From Sphingomonadales bacterium (lineage in GTDB: Bacteria; Pseudomonadota; Alphaproteobacteria; Sphingomonadales; Sphingomonadaceae): DNA of 64,000 nt. Below are positions 1-9,611 of this stretch, piece after piece; the stretch's first letter is position 1, and every line of letters starts with the position of its first letter. The notes beneath the pieces were generated by a model. It did no database searches, had not been told where the DNA came from, and saw only the letters and a list, made by a program, of their open reading frames with translations. The stretch is from contig JANXVZ010000033.1 in assembly GCA_025351405.1 (NCBI GenBank), positions 28,967 through 92,966 of the forward strand, written 5' to 3'. Both the position numbers and the translations under genes were made by a program.

Positions 1-2271
1 GCTCTGGTCGAGCAGGTTGCGGACCTGGACGGTGAGCTTGTACTTGTCATCCTTGTCCATGATCGAGGCGCTGAGGTTGACCAGGCCGTAACCGTGGATG
101 GTGCCGGCGGCCCGCAAGATCGGATCCGGCGAGAACAGCGACAGTTCGCTCGACTGGTACGACGCCTGGGCGCCGAAGCCGAAATCAAAGGCGCCGCCGG
201 TGCGGAAGCGATAATCGGCGCTGATGTTGCCCTTCCACTTTGGCGCAAAGCCCAGCGCCGTGCCTGGCGCAATGACCTGCGAGGGGTTGCCGCCCGGCGG
301 CAACTTGAACTTGTCGACATGGGCATCGGTATAGGCAAGGCCGCCGGCAATGCTCAAATCGTCGAGCGGGCGATAGATCAGGTCGAGTTCACCGCCACGG
401 GTCGAAACGTCGCCGGCATTGGTGAAACGAGTTACGACAACACCGCCGGCGAGATCCGGGTTATTGGCCTGGAAATTCTTGTACTTGGCAAGATATGCCG
501 CAAGGTTGAGAACCAGCTTGCCGTCAAACAGCGTGTTCTTCAGGCCGACTTCATAGGCGTTCGACGTTTCTGCCGAGATGATGTTGGTGCCGGTCGCGGT
601 CAGGTTGTAAAATACGTTGAAGGCCGGGCCCTTGTAGCCCCGCGAATAGGTCGCATACACGGTCGAATTGTGGACGATGTCGTACTGGACGCCGGCCTTG
701 CCCGAGAAATTCTCGTTGGTGGCGCGGGCGCGGAAGGGGACGCCGTTCGAGACGCCGCCGCCAAGACCGCCGTTGTTGACGCCCTGGTCGAAGCTCGGCT
801 GGATGCCGGGGCCAGCGAGCGTCGTCACCCGGCTGTGAAAGACATCGAGCTGATCGATGGTGTAACGCGCGCCACCGATAAGGCGGAAGTTGTCCGAAAT
901 ATCGAGCGTGCCCTGGCCAAAGATCGCCATGTTCTTGAACACCGAGCCGAAATCCGCCGTCCCGGTGGGGAAGGTCGACGGGTTGGCCAGCGGACTGGTG
1001 CACGGCGTCAGCACGCCGGCGGGCAACACGGCGCCGGTGCGGGCGGTGCAGACCTGGTCATTGCGGGTGAAGATACGCTCCGACTCGGCGCGCGAATAAT
1101 AGGCACCGACGACATAGTTGAAGAACTGCTTGCCCGGCGACGTCAGCCGCAGTTCCTGGCTGAAGGTGTTGCCGGTTTGCGGGCCAAAATCATGGAGCTG
1201 GTTGAAGCCGATATAGGCCTGCGGCAGGAAATCGCCGTCGCGGATTTCGGTATTCTTGTAGTCGCGGAAGGCGGTGATCGAGGTGACGGTGTTGTCGCCA
1301 AGTTCGACATCGGCCTGCAACGAGAAGCCATAGCCGGTTTCATCGGTGTGGGTGACGAGGTTCTGGCTGATGGCGCGGGTATCCACGCCCTGCAACGTTG
1401 GCAGCACCGTCTGGATCAGCGCCAGGTTGGCGGTGTTGACCGCACCAGTGCCCGTCAGCGGCGCGCCGGCGATGACTTCGCCGCAGCAATCATCCTTGTT
1501 CTTGTGATAATCGGCGATGAAGGTCAGCTTGACGGTTTCGCTGGCATCGGCCTCGATGATGCCGCGGGCACCATAATGCTCAAAGCCGTTGACCCGGCGG
1601 TTGACGCCCGGTGCCTGGTTGAAGATGTTCCCGTCGTATTTGTCGTAGAAGCCGGTCAGGCGGGTGCGAATGTTCTGGCCAAGCGGCACATCGAGCGCCG
1701 CCTTGGCGCGATATTCATTGCCGTTGTCGAAGAAGAAGCCGGCTTCGACGCTGCCACCAAGTTCGCGGGCCGGGCGCTTTGAAATGATATTGATGACGCC
1801 GGCGCTGGCGTTCTTGCCGAACAGCGTGCCCTGCGGGCCGCGCAGCACTTCGATGCGCTCGATATCGACGAGATCTGAAAAGGCTTCACCGGCGCGGCTG
1901 TAGACGACGCCGTCGAGGACGGTGGAAACCGAAGGCTCCCCCGCGATGGAGAAGGTGGCGGTGCCGACGCCGCGCAGGAACAACGACTGGTTGAGCGTCG
2001 TGCCCGATTTGAGGAAGTTCAAGGACGGCACCAGATATTGGGCGCCTTCGAGGCTGACCTTGCCCTGAGCGGCGAGGGCGTCACCCGATACGACAGACAC
2101 GGCGACCGGGACATCCTGCAGGCGCTCCGAACGCTTCTGGGCAGTAACGATGATTTCGTCAGGCTCGGCAGCTGCGGCAACGGCCGGTGCAGCAGCAGTC
2201 TGAGCGAAAAGCGGCGCCGCCTGCGCAACGCTGAACAACACGGCAGAGCCGAGAAGCATGGAACGGATCAT
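1..2271 (-). CDS. TonB-dependent receptor, 3' end cut off by window start
   Basis: Reverse-strand translation from ATG at 2271: MIRSMLLGSAVLFSVAQAAPLFAQ... signal peptide, DEIIVTAQKRSERLQDVPVAVSV TonB box/plug, IERIEVLRGPQGTLFGKNASAGVINI plug motif; open to window edge. Confidence 0.95.
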   Translation of the reverse strand, partial: MIRSMLLGSAVLFSVAQAAPLFAQTAAAPAVAAAAEPDEIIVTAQKRSERLQDVPVAVSVVSGDALAAQGKVSLEGAQYLVPSLNFLKSGTTLNQSLFLRGVGTATFSIAGEPSVSTVLDGVVYSRAGEAFSDLVDIERIEVLRGPQGTLFGKNASAGVINIISKRPARELGGSVEAGFFFDNGNEYRAKAALDVPLGQNIRTRLTGFYDKYDGNIFNQAPGVNRRVNGFEHYGARGIIEADASETVKLTFIADYHKNKDDCCGEVIAGAPLTGTGAVNTANLALIQTVLPTLQGVDTRAISQNLVTHTDETGYGFSLQADVELGDNTVTSITAFRDYKNTEIRDGDFLPQAYIGFNQLHDFGPQTGNTFSQELRLTSPGKQFFNYVVGAYYSRAESERIFTRNDQVCTARTGAVLPAGVLTPCTSPLANPSTFPTGTADFGSVFKNMAIFGQGTLDISDNFRLIGGARYTIDQLDVFHSRVTTLAGPGIQPSFDQGVNNGGLGGGVSNGVPFRARATNENFSGKAGVQYDIVHNSTVYATYSRGYKGPAFNVFYNLTATGTNIISAETSNAYEVGLKNTLFDGKLVLNLAAYLAKYKNFQANNPDLAGGVVVTRFTNAGDVSTRGGELDLIYRPLDDLSIAGGLAYTDAHVDKFKLPPGGNPSQVIAPGTALGFAPKWKGNISADYRFRTGGAFDFGFGAQASYQSSELSLFSPDPILRAAGTIHGYGLVNLSASIMDKDDKYKLTVQVRNLLDQS

Positions 2272-2444
2272 TGTCACTCCCAAGGAATTCTTCCGCCACC
2301 ATTGCAGCGACATGCCATCGGTATTTCACCCAACAGTCATGCGACGCTCAAGAAAGCCTTTCTTGGCCATGGTCAATCGGTGCGGAAGCGATGACGCGGC
2401 AGGTGTTGCATGGCGGCAACACGGAGCGCGCGCTGGCTAGCCCG

Positions 2445-3530
2445 CTACAGACCCAGCTCCGCCATCGTCACAACACGATGTTCGCGCGCGCTGATTTCGG
2501 CGGCCAGCCCCATCGCCACGGCGCGCAGGCCATCGTCGGCGGTCACCAGCACCGGGCCTTCGCCGCGCACGGCCGCTGTAAAGGCCTGGTGCTGGAAGAA
2601 GGTCGCACCATGGTGTTGCCCGGCCGACAGCGCCGCCGCATCGGTTTCGACGTGGCGGCGGCTGACCTTCTTGGGGTTCATGAAGCCGACGCGCGGGCTG
2701 AAGATGAGGTCGCCTTCCGGAATGAACACCTGCAGCCGCGCCGCGTCACCGGTGGCGGCGATCTCCTCCTGCTGTTCGGCACCGTCGGCGAACATCGAAA
2801 GGTCGAGCATGGCGCGGCTGCCACTGGCGAAATCGACGACGGTGTAGCTGTTGTCGATGATATCGGGCTTCTTGCCGTCATAGCGTTCGTCCTGGTGGTT
2901 GACGTCCATGGCCCCCGAACAGAAAACGCGCACCGGCTCGGCACCGATGATGAGCCGCATCAGATCGAAGAAATGGCAGCATTTCTCGACCATCGTGCCG
3001 CCGGTGTTGGCAGAAAACCGGTTCCAGTCATTGACCTTGACCAGGAACGGGAAGCGGTGCTCGCGGATCGACAGCATGCGCAACGTACCGATGGCACCGG
3101 CATGGACCTCGCGGACGAATTCGGCGACCGGCGGCATGAAGCGGTATTCCATGCCTGTCCAGAACACCGGGCCATAACCGGCGGCCGCATCGGCCACCGC
3201 GCGCGCATCGCCGAGGGTCGTCGCCAACGGCTTTTCGCACAGGATGTGGAGCTGCGCCGCCATCAACGGCCGCAAAACCTCGGCGTGGGTGAAGTTGGGC
3301 GAGGCCACGACCACGGCATCGCACAGCCCCGACGCCGCGAGCGCCGCGGCATCGCCAAACCGCGACACCTCGGCGCCCACCGCCGCCGCAGCCCTGTCGA
3401 GCGAGGCCGCCACCGGGTCGGCGAGCGCCGTCACCACCGCCCCGGGCGTGAGCGCGATATTGGCGATATGCTCAATCGCCATCATTCCCGAACCGACAAT
3501 TCCGTATCGGATGGTATCGGTGCTTTTCAT
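2445..3530 (-). CDS. Gfo/Idh/MocA family oxidoreductase
   Basis: MKSTDTIRYGIVGSGMMAIEHIANI Rossmann N-terminus, CEKPLATT motif; start moved to internal ATG of track ORF 2445..3674. Confidence 0.9.
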   Translation of the reverse strand: MKSTDTIRYGIVGSGMMAIEHIANIALTPGAVVTALADPVAASLDRAAAAVGAEVSRFGDAAALAASGLCDAVVVASPNFTHAEVLRPLMAAQLHILCEKPLATTLGDARAVADAAAGYGPVFWTGMEYRFMPPVAEFVREVHAGAIGTLRMLSIREHRFPFLVKVNDWNRFSANTGGTMVEKCCHFFDLMRLIIGAEPVRVFCSGAMDVNHQDERYDGKKPDIIDNSYTVVDFASGSRAMLDLSMFADGAEQQEEIAATGDAARLQVFIPEGDLIFSPRVGFMNPKKVSRRHVETDAAALSAGQHHGATFFQHQAFTAAVRGEGPVLVTADDGLRAVAMGLAAEISAREHRVVTMAELGL

Positions 3531-3559
3531 TCGGGCTGGCTCCGGGCATTGGATGCGAT

Positions 3560-4495
3560 ATGACAGAATTGTTCCTTTCCCCCGAACCGCGTGCCCTGGG
3601 CAATAGCGGATTGTCCGTTTCCCCCCTTGCGTGGGGAATGTGGCGCTTTGCCGGCGACGACGTGGCGTTGGCACAGGCGAAATGCGAAGCGGCGCTGGCA
3701 GCAGGCATCAAATTCTTCGACACCGCGGACATCTATGGCCCCGACAATGACGAGCCGTTCGGTGCCTCCGAAGCCTTGCTTGGCCGCGTCTTCAAGGCAT
3801 CGCCGGGTCTTCGCGATCGCATCGTGCTGGCATCCAAGGGCGGCATCCGCATGGGTGTTCCGTACGACTCATCGCCCGCATATCTGCGGGCTGCGGTCGA
3901 GGCGTCGCTGACCCGGCTGGGCATCGAACGGCTCGACCTGTGGCAGATCCATCGCCCCGACATGCTGGCGCACCCCGCCGAAACCGCCGCGACACTCGAT
4001 GCACTGGTGGCAGAGGGCAAGATTGCCAGCATCGGCGTGTCGAACCACACCCCCCAACAGACCAGTGCGCTGGCCCGGCATTTGAAATCGGGGCTCGTTT
4101 CGGTGCAGCCGGAATTTTCCGTGCTGCACACCGCGCCGCTGTTCGATGGCACCCTCGATTGGGCGATGAAGCATGGGCTGGCCGTGCTGGCCTGGTCGCC
4201 GCTGGCGCAGGGCCGGCTTGGTGATGGCGACCCACGCCCCGGCCGTCGCAGCGCCGAAACCCTTCAAACGGCGCGCGTCAAGACTGCCCTCCAGGCCCAT
4301 GCCGATCGCCACGGCGTTGGCATCGCCGCGGTCGCCTATGCGTGGTTGATGGCGCACCCCGCCGGTGTCATCCCGATCATCGGCACCCAGAACCCGGCGC
4401 GCATCGCCGAGGCGGGCGACGCCTGTAAAGTCAGCTTCGACCGCGCCGAATGGTACGCCATCCTGACGGCCTCGCTTGGGGAGAACCTGCCATGA
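3560..4495 (+). CDS. aldo/keto reductase
   Basis: LGNSGLSVSPLAWGMWRF, FDTADIYG, GVSNHTPQQ, IPIIGTQNPARI motifs. Confidence 0.93.
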   Translation: MTELFLSPEPRALGNSGLSVSPLAWGMWRFAGDDVALAQAKCEAALAAGIKFFDTADIYGPDNDEPFGASEALLGRVFKASPGLRDRIVLASKGGIRMGVPYDSSPAYLRAAVEASLTRLGIERLDLWQIHRPDMLAHPAETAATLDALVAEGKIASIGVSNHTPQQTSALARHLKSGLVSVQPEFSVLHTAPLFDGTLDWAMKHGLAVLAWSPLAQGRLGDGDPRPGRRSAETLQTARVKTALQAHADRHGVGIAAVAYAWLMAHPAGVIPIIGTQNPARIAEAGDACKVSFDRAEWYAILTASLGENLP

Positions 4496-5610
4496 GCGCC
4501 ACAGTTCCAGGCAAGGGCTGCGAGGTCAGCTGGTTTTCGGCGCTGTGCGACGATGACTATGAATTCCTCGGTCAACCGGAGCCGGCGCTCAAATCGAGCT
4601 GGGAGCATTGTCGAAACATCGTCCTTGCGGCCGAAAAGGGCGGGTTCGACAATGTCCTGCTGCCGTCGGGCTATGCGCTCGGCATCGACACGACGGTGTT
4701 TGCCGCCGCGATCGCCGTGCTGACGCGCCGCATCAGGCTCTTGATGGCCGTCCGGGTCGGAGAAACCTGGCCTCCGCAGCTCGCCCGGCAAATCGCCACG
4801 CTCGATCGCCTGCTTGCCGCCAATGGAACAGGCTTGCGTGGTGGCGGCAGCCGGCTGACGGTCAACATCATCTCGTCGGACATGCCCGGCGAAACCATGG
4901 CGTCCGCCCCGCGCTATGCCCGCACCGTCGAGGTCATGCAGATTCTCAAGACCATTCTTGGCGGCCAGCAGCTCGATCACCAGGGTGAGCATTACCGGCT
5001 GAAGCTCGACCCGCCGGGCGTCACCACCGTTTCGGGCAAGTGTCCGCCGCTGTATTTCGGCGGGCTCTCGCCCGATGCGCGCGAGGCTGCCGCCAAGGCA
5101 GCGGATGTGTATCTGATGTGGCCCGACACCATGCCGGCGGTGCAGGCCATACTCGACGACATGCGCGCACGCGCCACCGCGCATGGCCGGACATTGCGGT
5201 TCGGCTATCGCGTCCATGTCGTGGTGCGGGAAACAGAAGCCGCGGCTCGCGCCGCCGCCGACCGGCTGCTGTCACGCCTCGACGCCGCCACCGGCGATGC
5301 CATCCGCGCCAAATCGCTCGACGCCACGTCGGTCGGGGTCAAGCGCCAGGCGGAACTGCGCGAAGCCGCCAGCGACGGCTACGTCGAGGACAATTTGTGG
5401 ACCGGCATCGGCCGCGCCCGATCGGGGTGCGGTGCCGCCATCGTCGGCGACCCCGACCAGGTGCTGGCCAAGCTCAACGCCTATCAGGCCATGGGTATCG
5501 AGGCATTTGTCCTGTCGGGATATCCACATGCGGCGGAGGCCGACCTGTTCGCTCGCCATGTGCTGCCGCATCTCGATCACGGCCCGTTGTTGGCCGACAC
5601 GCTTTCCTAG
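4492..5610 (+). CDS. LLM-class flavin-dependent monooxygenase (SsuD-like)
   Basis: ATGA overlap with upstream AKR; RQIATLDRLLAANGTGLRGGGSRLTVNIISSDMPGE, YFGGLSPDAREAAAKAADVYLMWPD typical of SsuD-type luciferase-like oxidoreductases. Confidence 0.88.
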   Translation: MSATVPGKGCEVSWFSALCDDDYEFLGQPEPALKSSWEHCRNIVLAAEKGGFDNVLLPSGYALGIDTTVFAAAIAVLTRRIRLLMAVRVGETWPPQLARQIATLDRLLAANGTGLRGGGSRLTVNIISSDMPGETMASAPRYARTVEVMQILKTILGGQQLDHQGEHYRLKLDPPGVTTVSGKCPPLYFGGLSPDAREAAAKAADVYLMWPDTMPAVQAILDDMRARATAHGRTLRFGYRVHVVVRETEAAARAAADRLLSRLDAATGDAIRAKSLDATSVGVKRQAELREAASDGYVEDNLWTGIGRARSGCGAAIVGDPDQVLAKLNAYQAMGIEAFVLSGYPHAAEADLFARHVLPHLDHGPLLADTLS

Positions 5611-5668
5611 ACAACCAGCCACAAAATCGCACCCGCCGCCAGTTCGTCCCAAACGGCCTGCCTCCCCG

Positions 5669-6595
5669 TCAGCCCAGGCCGATTGGCGCCGCCGCCACCG
5701 CGCCTGCCGCAGCAGGCGGCACCTCGCCCGGCTGGCCCAGATAGGCATCGCGCATCCAGCCTGTCGCCAGCGGCTGGGCATTGACACCGAGCACGGTGAC
5801 TTCGATCCAATGATCCTGCACGCGCATCGGACGAACCTGGGTGCCCGATGGCCAGGGTTCGGCGCGCACCGGTGCGGCGGCACCATCAGCAGCAGACCGC
5901 AGGAAAAGCCCCGCCGCCGGCAGCACCACGAGCACATTGTCGCCATCATCGGCGCGGCCGCCAAAGACACGGTTGCGAAACGCCGTCATGTCGAAGGCTG
6001 GCCCCGGATCCCATTTCCGCGTCGGCGCGATATCGTCATGGCCGAGGATCTGGCTGACCCCGCCCGCCACCAGCACATCGAGCAAGGCCACCGCCGTGTC
6101 GATCTGCGCCGCCGGATAGCGTTCCCAACCAATCGGTGTGTGGCTGCCATCGGGGTTCCCGTTCCGGTGCACCGCCAGCAACGGATCGGCGACGGCGCGA
6201 TCCCCGGTCCCTGCCCAGCCACTGCCGACGCGGTGCAGATAGCCCAAGTTGGCGAGCTCGATGCCGAAACTGTGCTGGTTGAGCCCGATCAGCCCCTGCC
6301 ACGCCGAACGCCCTGCGTGCCAGGCGATGCTGTCAAATCCGACACACTGGACAAGGCTGCCATCGCGATCGATGACAACGTGCGCCGATGAACCCGTGGC
6401 GCGGGGGCGTGACTTGTCGGCAAACCAGGCAGCGCTTGTCGCCGCCGTACTGCCGGCGGTGAAATGGATGACGGCGATTTTGGGCGGACTGGCAAACTCC
6501 GGGCCGCAGAACGGCGAGGCCACCATCGCCACTGGCTTGCCGTCCTTTTGCAGGCGTCCGTCGCGCATCGTGAAAGCCACCGGCCGCTCCCCCAA
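5669..6595 (-). CDS. N-acetylmuramoyl-L-alanine amidase (AmpD-type) with C-terminal extension
   Basis: IAVIHFTAGST...SAHVVIDRDGSLVQCV...AWHAG...NQHSFGIELAN...GHDDIAPTRKWDPGPAFDM Amidase_2 motifs; exact start uncertain (6595 or 6568). Confidence 0.88.
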   Translation of the reverse strand: MGERPVAFTMRDGRLQKDGKPVAMVASPFCGPEFASPPKIAVIHFTAGSTAATSAAWFADKSRPRATGSSAHVVIDRDGSLVQCVGFDSIAWHAGRSAWQGLIGLNQHSFGIELANLGYLHRVGSGWAGTGDRAVADPLLAVHRNGNPDGSHTPIGWERYPAAQIDTAVALLDVLVAGGVSQILGHDDIAPTRKWDPGPAFDMTAFRNRVFGGRADDGDNVLVVLPAAGLFLRSAADGAAAPVRAEPWPSGTQVRPMRVQDHWIEVTVLGVNAQPLATGWMRDAYLGQPGEVPPAAAGAVAAAPIGLG

Positions 6596-6771
6596 GAGTC
6601 ACGTCTTCGATCTCGAGATCTTCATACCGCATTTCGACGCCCCGAAAAATCGCCATTGCGAGCGTCACAATCGCGAAATGCACGGCGGCAGCATTGGCGA
6701 CTAGCACTTTCGCCCGTTGGCGCGGGCGGCGCGCATCGGCCTAGAAGGGCGATACGCTGCGGGGAACAACG

Positions 6772-7749
6772 ATGAGCCTGACACCGGAACTGCGCCGCGA
6801 CATGTACCGGCAAATGCTGCGCAGCCGCGCCTTCGACGATGCCATGATCGGGCTCTATTGGGTCGGCAAGACGCCGATCTTTGCCTTTGCCAATGGCCCG
6901 CTGCCGGGCGAACTTCATTGCTCCAATGGTGCCGAACCGGTGGGCGCCGGCGTCTGTGCCGCGCTCGATGCCGACGACATGATCACCGCCGACCATCGCC
7001 CCCACCATGTCGCCATCGCCCGCGGGGTCGACGTCCGGCGCATGGCGGCGGAACTGCTCGGCAAGAAAACCGGCCTCAGCCAGGGTAAGGGCGGCCATAT
7101 GCACATCTATGCGCCAGAGGTGAACTTTGCCTCGTCGGGCATCATCGCCGAAGGCATGGCGCCAGCGGCGGGAATGGCCTTGGCCCGGCGGCTGCAGAAA
7201 CGCCCCGGTGTCGCGTTGACCTTCATGGGCGAAGGTGCCGCCAACCAGGGCGCCTTCCACGAGGTGCTCAACCTTGTCGGGGTGATGAAGCTGCCGTTCA
7301 TTTGCGTCGTCCAGGACAATGAATGGGGCGTTTCGACGTCGAAAAAGGAATCAACGGCGGTCGAACGGAATTCCGACCGTGCCAGCGCCTATGGCATGGC
7401 AGGGGAATATGTCGCCTCCAACGATCCCGACGACATTTACGAGGCCGCAGCACGCGCCATGGCGCGCGCAAGATCGGGCGGCGGCGGGACAATTCTCGAG
7501 CTGCGCACGGCGCGGTTGGCCGGGCATTTCATGGGCGACCAGCAGGCCTATATCCCCGCACAAATGAAGCAGGCCGATCCGATCCCGCCTTATCGCGCCA
7601 AGCTGGTGGCGGCCGGCGTGCTGACGGAGGCGGAGGCCGATGCAATTGCGGCAGCCGCCACGGCGGAGATCGCCGAGGCTGTCGCCTTTGCGCAGGCGTC
7701 ACCCTATCCGGCGGCGGAAGAAGCCTTCGACCATGTCTTTGCGGCCTGA
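6772..7749 (+). CDS. thiamine pyrophosphate-dependent dehydrogenase E1 component alpha subunit
   Basis: MYRQMLRSRAFDDAM, GKKTGLSQGKGGHMH, GEGAANQGAFHEVLN...QDNEWGVST TPP-binding motif. Confidence 0.93.
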   Translation: MSLTPELRRDMYRQMLRSRAFDDAMIGLYWVGKTPIFAFANGPLPGELHCSNGAEPVGAGVCAALDADDMITADHRPHHVAIARGVDVRRMAAELLGKKTGLSQGKGGHMHIYAPEVNFASSGIIAEGMAPAAGMALARRLQKRPGVALTFMGEGAANQGAFHEVLNLVGVMKLPFICVVQDNEWGVSTSKKESTAVERNSDRASAYGMAGEYVASNDPDDIYEAAARAMARARSGGGGTILELRTARLAGHFMGDQQAYIPAQMKQADPIPPYRAKLVAAGVLTEAEADAIAAAATAEIAEAVAFAQASPYPAAEEAFDHVFAA

Positions 7750-7761
7750 GGAGAAACACAT

Positions 7762-8784
7762 ATGAGCCGCATCCTGACCATGGCCCGCGCCGGCCGCGAA
7801 GCGCTTGACTGGGAAATGGAGCGCCGGTCTGAAATTTTCGTCCTCGGCGAGGATGTCTATAATTTCGGCGGCATCTTTGGCACCGCCGACGGCTTTGGCG
7901 CCAAATATGGCGCCGATCGGGTCATCAACACGCCGATTTCGGAAACCGGCTTCATCGGCATGGCAGCCGGCGCCGCCATGGCGGGGATGCATCCGGTCAT
8001 CGATCTCGCCTACATCGACTTCATCGGCGTCTGCTACAACGTACTGCTCAATACCGCCTCCAAGACCCATTATATGTCGGCGGGGCAGGTCAAGGTGCCG
8101 ATGACGCTGATGATCGGCACCGGCGGCGGCTATAACAATGCGGCGCAACATTCGCAGTGCCTGCACGCTACGGTCGCGCATATTCCAGGCGTCAAGGTGG
8201 TTTATCCATCCAACGCCTATGACGCCAAGGGCATGATGCACACATCGTTGCGCGACGAGAACTTCGTCATCTACCTGACGCACAAGGGTACCGCCGGCGT
8301 CGGCTGGATGGGCACTCCCATCAAGACGACCCTGAGCGAGGTGCCCGAGGAACCCTATACTGTGCCGTTTGGCAAGATTGCCGTCACCCGCGAAGGCACG
8401 GACGTGACGCTGATCGGGCTTGGCATGTCGGTCCATGAATGTCTGAAGGCCGCGGTTGACCTTGCAAGGGACGGCATTTCGGCACAGGTCGTCGATCTTC
8501 GCAGCCTCGCGCCGCTGGACCGCGACGGCATCTTTGCCGCCGTCAGCAAGACCGGGCGGATGGTCGTCGCCGACGAGGATTACCTCAGCTACGGCGTATC
8601 CGGAGAGGTCATCGCATCGGTCGTCGAACGTGACCCGCGCGTCTTGCGGGCGCCGCCGGTACGGGTCTGCACACCGGACATACCGATCCCGTTCGCGCGC
8701 CCGATGGAGCAGCATATCCTGCCGCTTGCCGGACGTATCGCCGATGCCGCCCGAATGATCTGCACCAGGAAGACCGAACAATGA
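7762..8784 (+). CDS. 2-oxo acid dehydrogenase E1 component beta subunit (transketolase family)
   Basis: LGEDVYNFGGIFGTADGFGAKYGADRVINTPISETGFIGMAAGAAMAGMHPV; VVDLRSLAPLDRDGI. Confidence 0.93.
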   Translation: MSRILTMARAGREALDWEMERRSEIFVLGEDVYNFGGIFGTADGFGAKYGADRVINTPISETGFIGMAAGAAMAGMHPVIDLAYIDFIGVCYNVLLNTASKTHYMSAGQVKVPMTLMIGTGGGYNNAAQHSQCLHATVAHIPGVKVVYPSNAYDAKGMMHTSLRDENFVIYLTHKGTAGVGWMGTPIKTTLSEVPEEPYTVPFGKIAVTREGTDVTLIGLGMSVHECLKAAVDLARDGISAQVVDLRSLAPLDRDGIFAAVSKTGRMVVADEDYLSYGVSGEVIASVVERDPRVLRAPPVRVCTPDIPIPFARPMEQHILPLAGRIADAARMICTRKTEQ

Positions 8785-9014
8785 CCGAAGTGCGCGTCCC
8801 GCTCGACCTGTGGGCCGAGGATGACAAGACAGGCTCGATCGTCGTCTGGCTGTACCCCGACGGCGCCAGCGTCAAGGAAGGCGACCTGATCGCCGAGATC
8901 CTCGTTGAAAAAACCACGCTGGAACTTTACGCGCCGGCCGGCGGCACTCTGAAAATCGCCGTCGAACCCGAAATCGTCATCGACAAGGGCCAGCTCGTCG
9001 CCACCATTGTCTAG
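8781..9014 (+). CDS. free-standing lipoyl/biotinyl-binding domain protein (77 aa)
   Basis: ATGA overlap with E1 beta; PDGASVKEGDLIAEILVEKTTLELYAPAGGTLKIAVEPEIVIDKGQLVATI lipoyl fold with conserved E-K-T; no acyltransferase domain. Confidence 0.88.
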   Translation: MTEVRVPLDLWAEDDKTGSIVVWLYPDGASVKEGDLIAEILVEKTTLELYAPAGGTLKIAVEPEIVIDKGQLVATIV

Positions 9015-9016
9015 CT

Positions 9017-9090
9017 TGGAGCGGGTGAAGGGAATCGAACCCTCGTCACTTGCTTGGGAAGCAAAAGCTCTGCCATTGAGCTACACCCGC
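9017..9090 (-). tRNA. tRNA-Gly (anticodon CCC), CCA encoded
   Basis: Reverse complement GCGGGTGTAGCTCAATGGCAGAGCTTTTGCTTCCCAAGCAAGTGACGAGGGTTCGATTCCCTTCACCCGCTCCA folds as cloverleaf. Confidence 0.93.
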
Positions 9091-9335
9091 ATCGCGTCGC
9101 CAGCGATTGCCACGATGCACCACGCCCGGTCAATGGATTTGCAGCCGATGCGACGCGTGACGCCCTCCGCGCCGACTTCGAGCGGCATCGCGCCTACCAG
9201 CACGAATGGCAGTGGCAAAAATCACACAGCCACTCAGGTCGTCGCATAGACGCGACAAGCCGGGAGGTATGGAAACCGGAAATTAAGAGTTTTCAAGTTA
9301 TTGATAGCGCGGGCAAAACGTAGGGAAACCGGGGC

Positions 9336-9602
9336 ATGAGCGTCTGGCAGCCGATCGAGACCGCACCGCGGGACGGCACCCGCATACTGATTTGGCGCAA
9401 GGAATGGATTTTTGGACCGAAGACCGGCTTCTGGCGGCCGGCGGAAGCGGGCTTTTCCGGGCAATGGGGCTTTGTCGGGTCGCGCACGCGTGCCGCCGAG
9501 GAAGCTGCGCAGCCCAGCTATTGGATGCCCATGGTTCAGGACAACGCTCCGCAATACATGCACAGCCAGGCAAATTCCACCGACATCCACGCCAACCACT
9601 GA
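9336..9602 (+). CDS. small DUF551-like protein
   Basis: MSVWQPIETAPRDGTRILIWRKE...YWMP: WQPIETAPRDGT motif of DUF551-like proteins; 88 aa. Confidence 0.6.
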   Translation: MSVWQPIETAPRDGTRILIWRKEWIFGPKTGFWRPAEAGFSGQWGFVGSRTRAAEEAAQPSYWMPMVQDNAPQYMHSQANSTDIHANH

Positions 9603-9611
9603 GACGGGGCG

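Noticed and set aside
94-1782. 562-aa plus-strand ORF
   Set aside because: Antisense shadow of the TonB receptor gene; low-complexity composition typical of GC-rich antisense frames
2271-3563. 430-aa plus-strand ORF
   Set aside because: Shadow of the Gfo/Idh/MocA oxidoreductase on the minus strand
6333-6707. Possible frameshifted N-terminus of the amidase (MLVANAAAVHFAIVTLAMAIFRGVE...)
   Set aside because: The amidase frame alone gives a complete domain starting near 6568-6595; the upstream frame has no amidase homology I can see
9336-9602. DUF551-like gene plus adjacent tRNA as a prophage/integrative element scar
   Set aside because: DUF551-like proteins occur in phages and it is near tRNA-Gly, but no integrase, att repeat or other phage gene is visible
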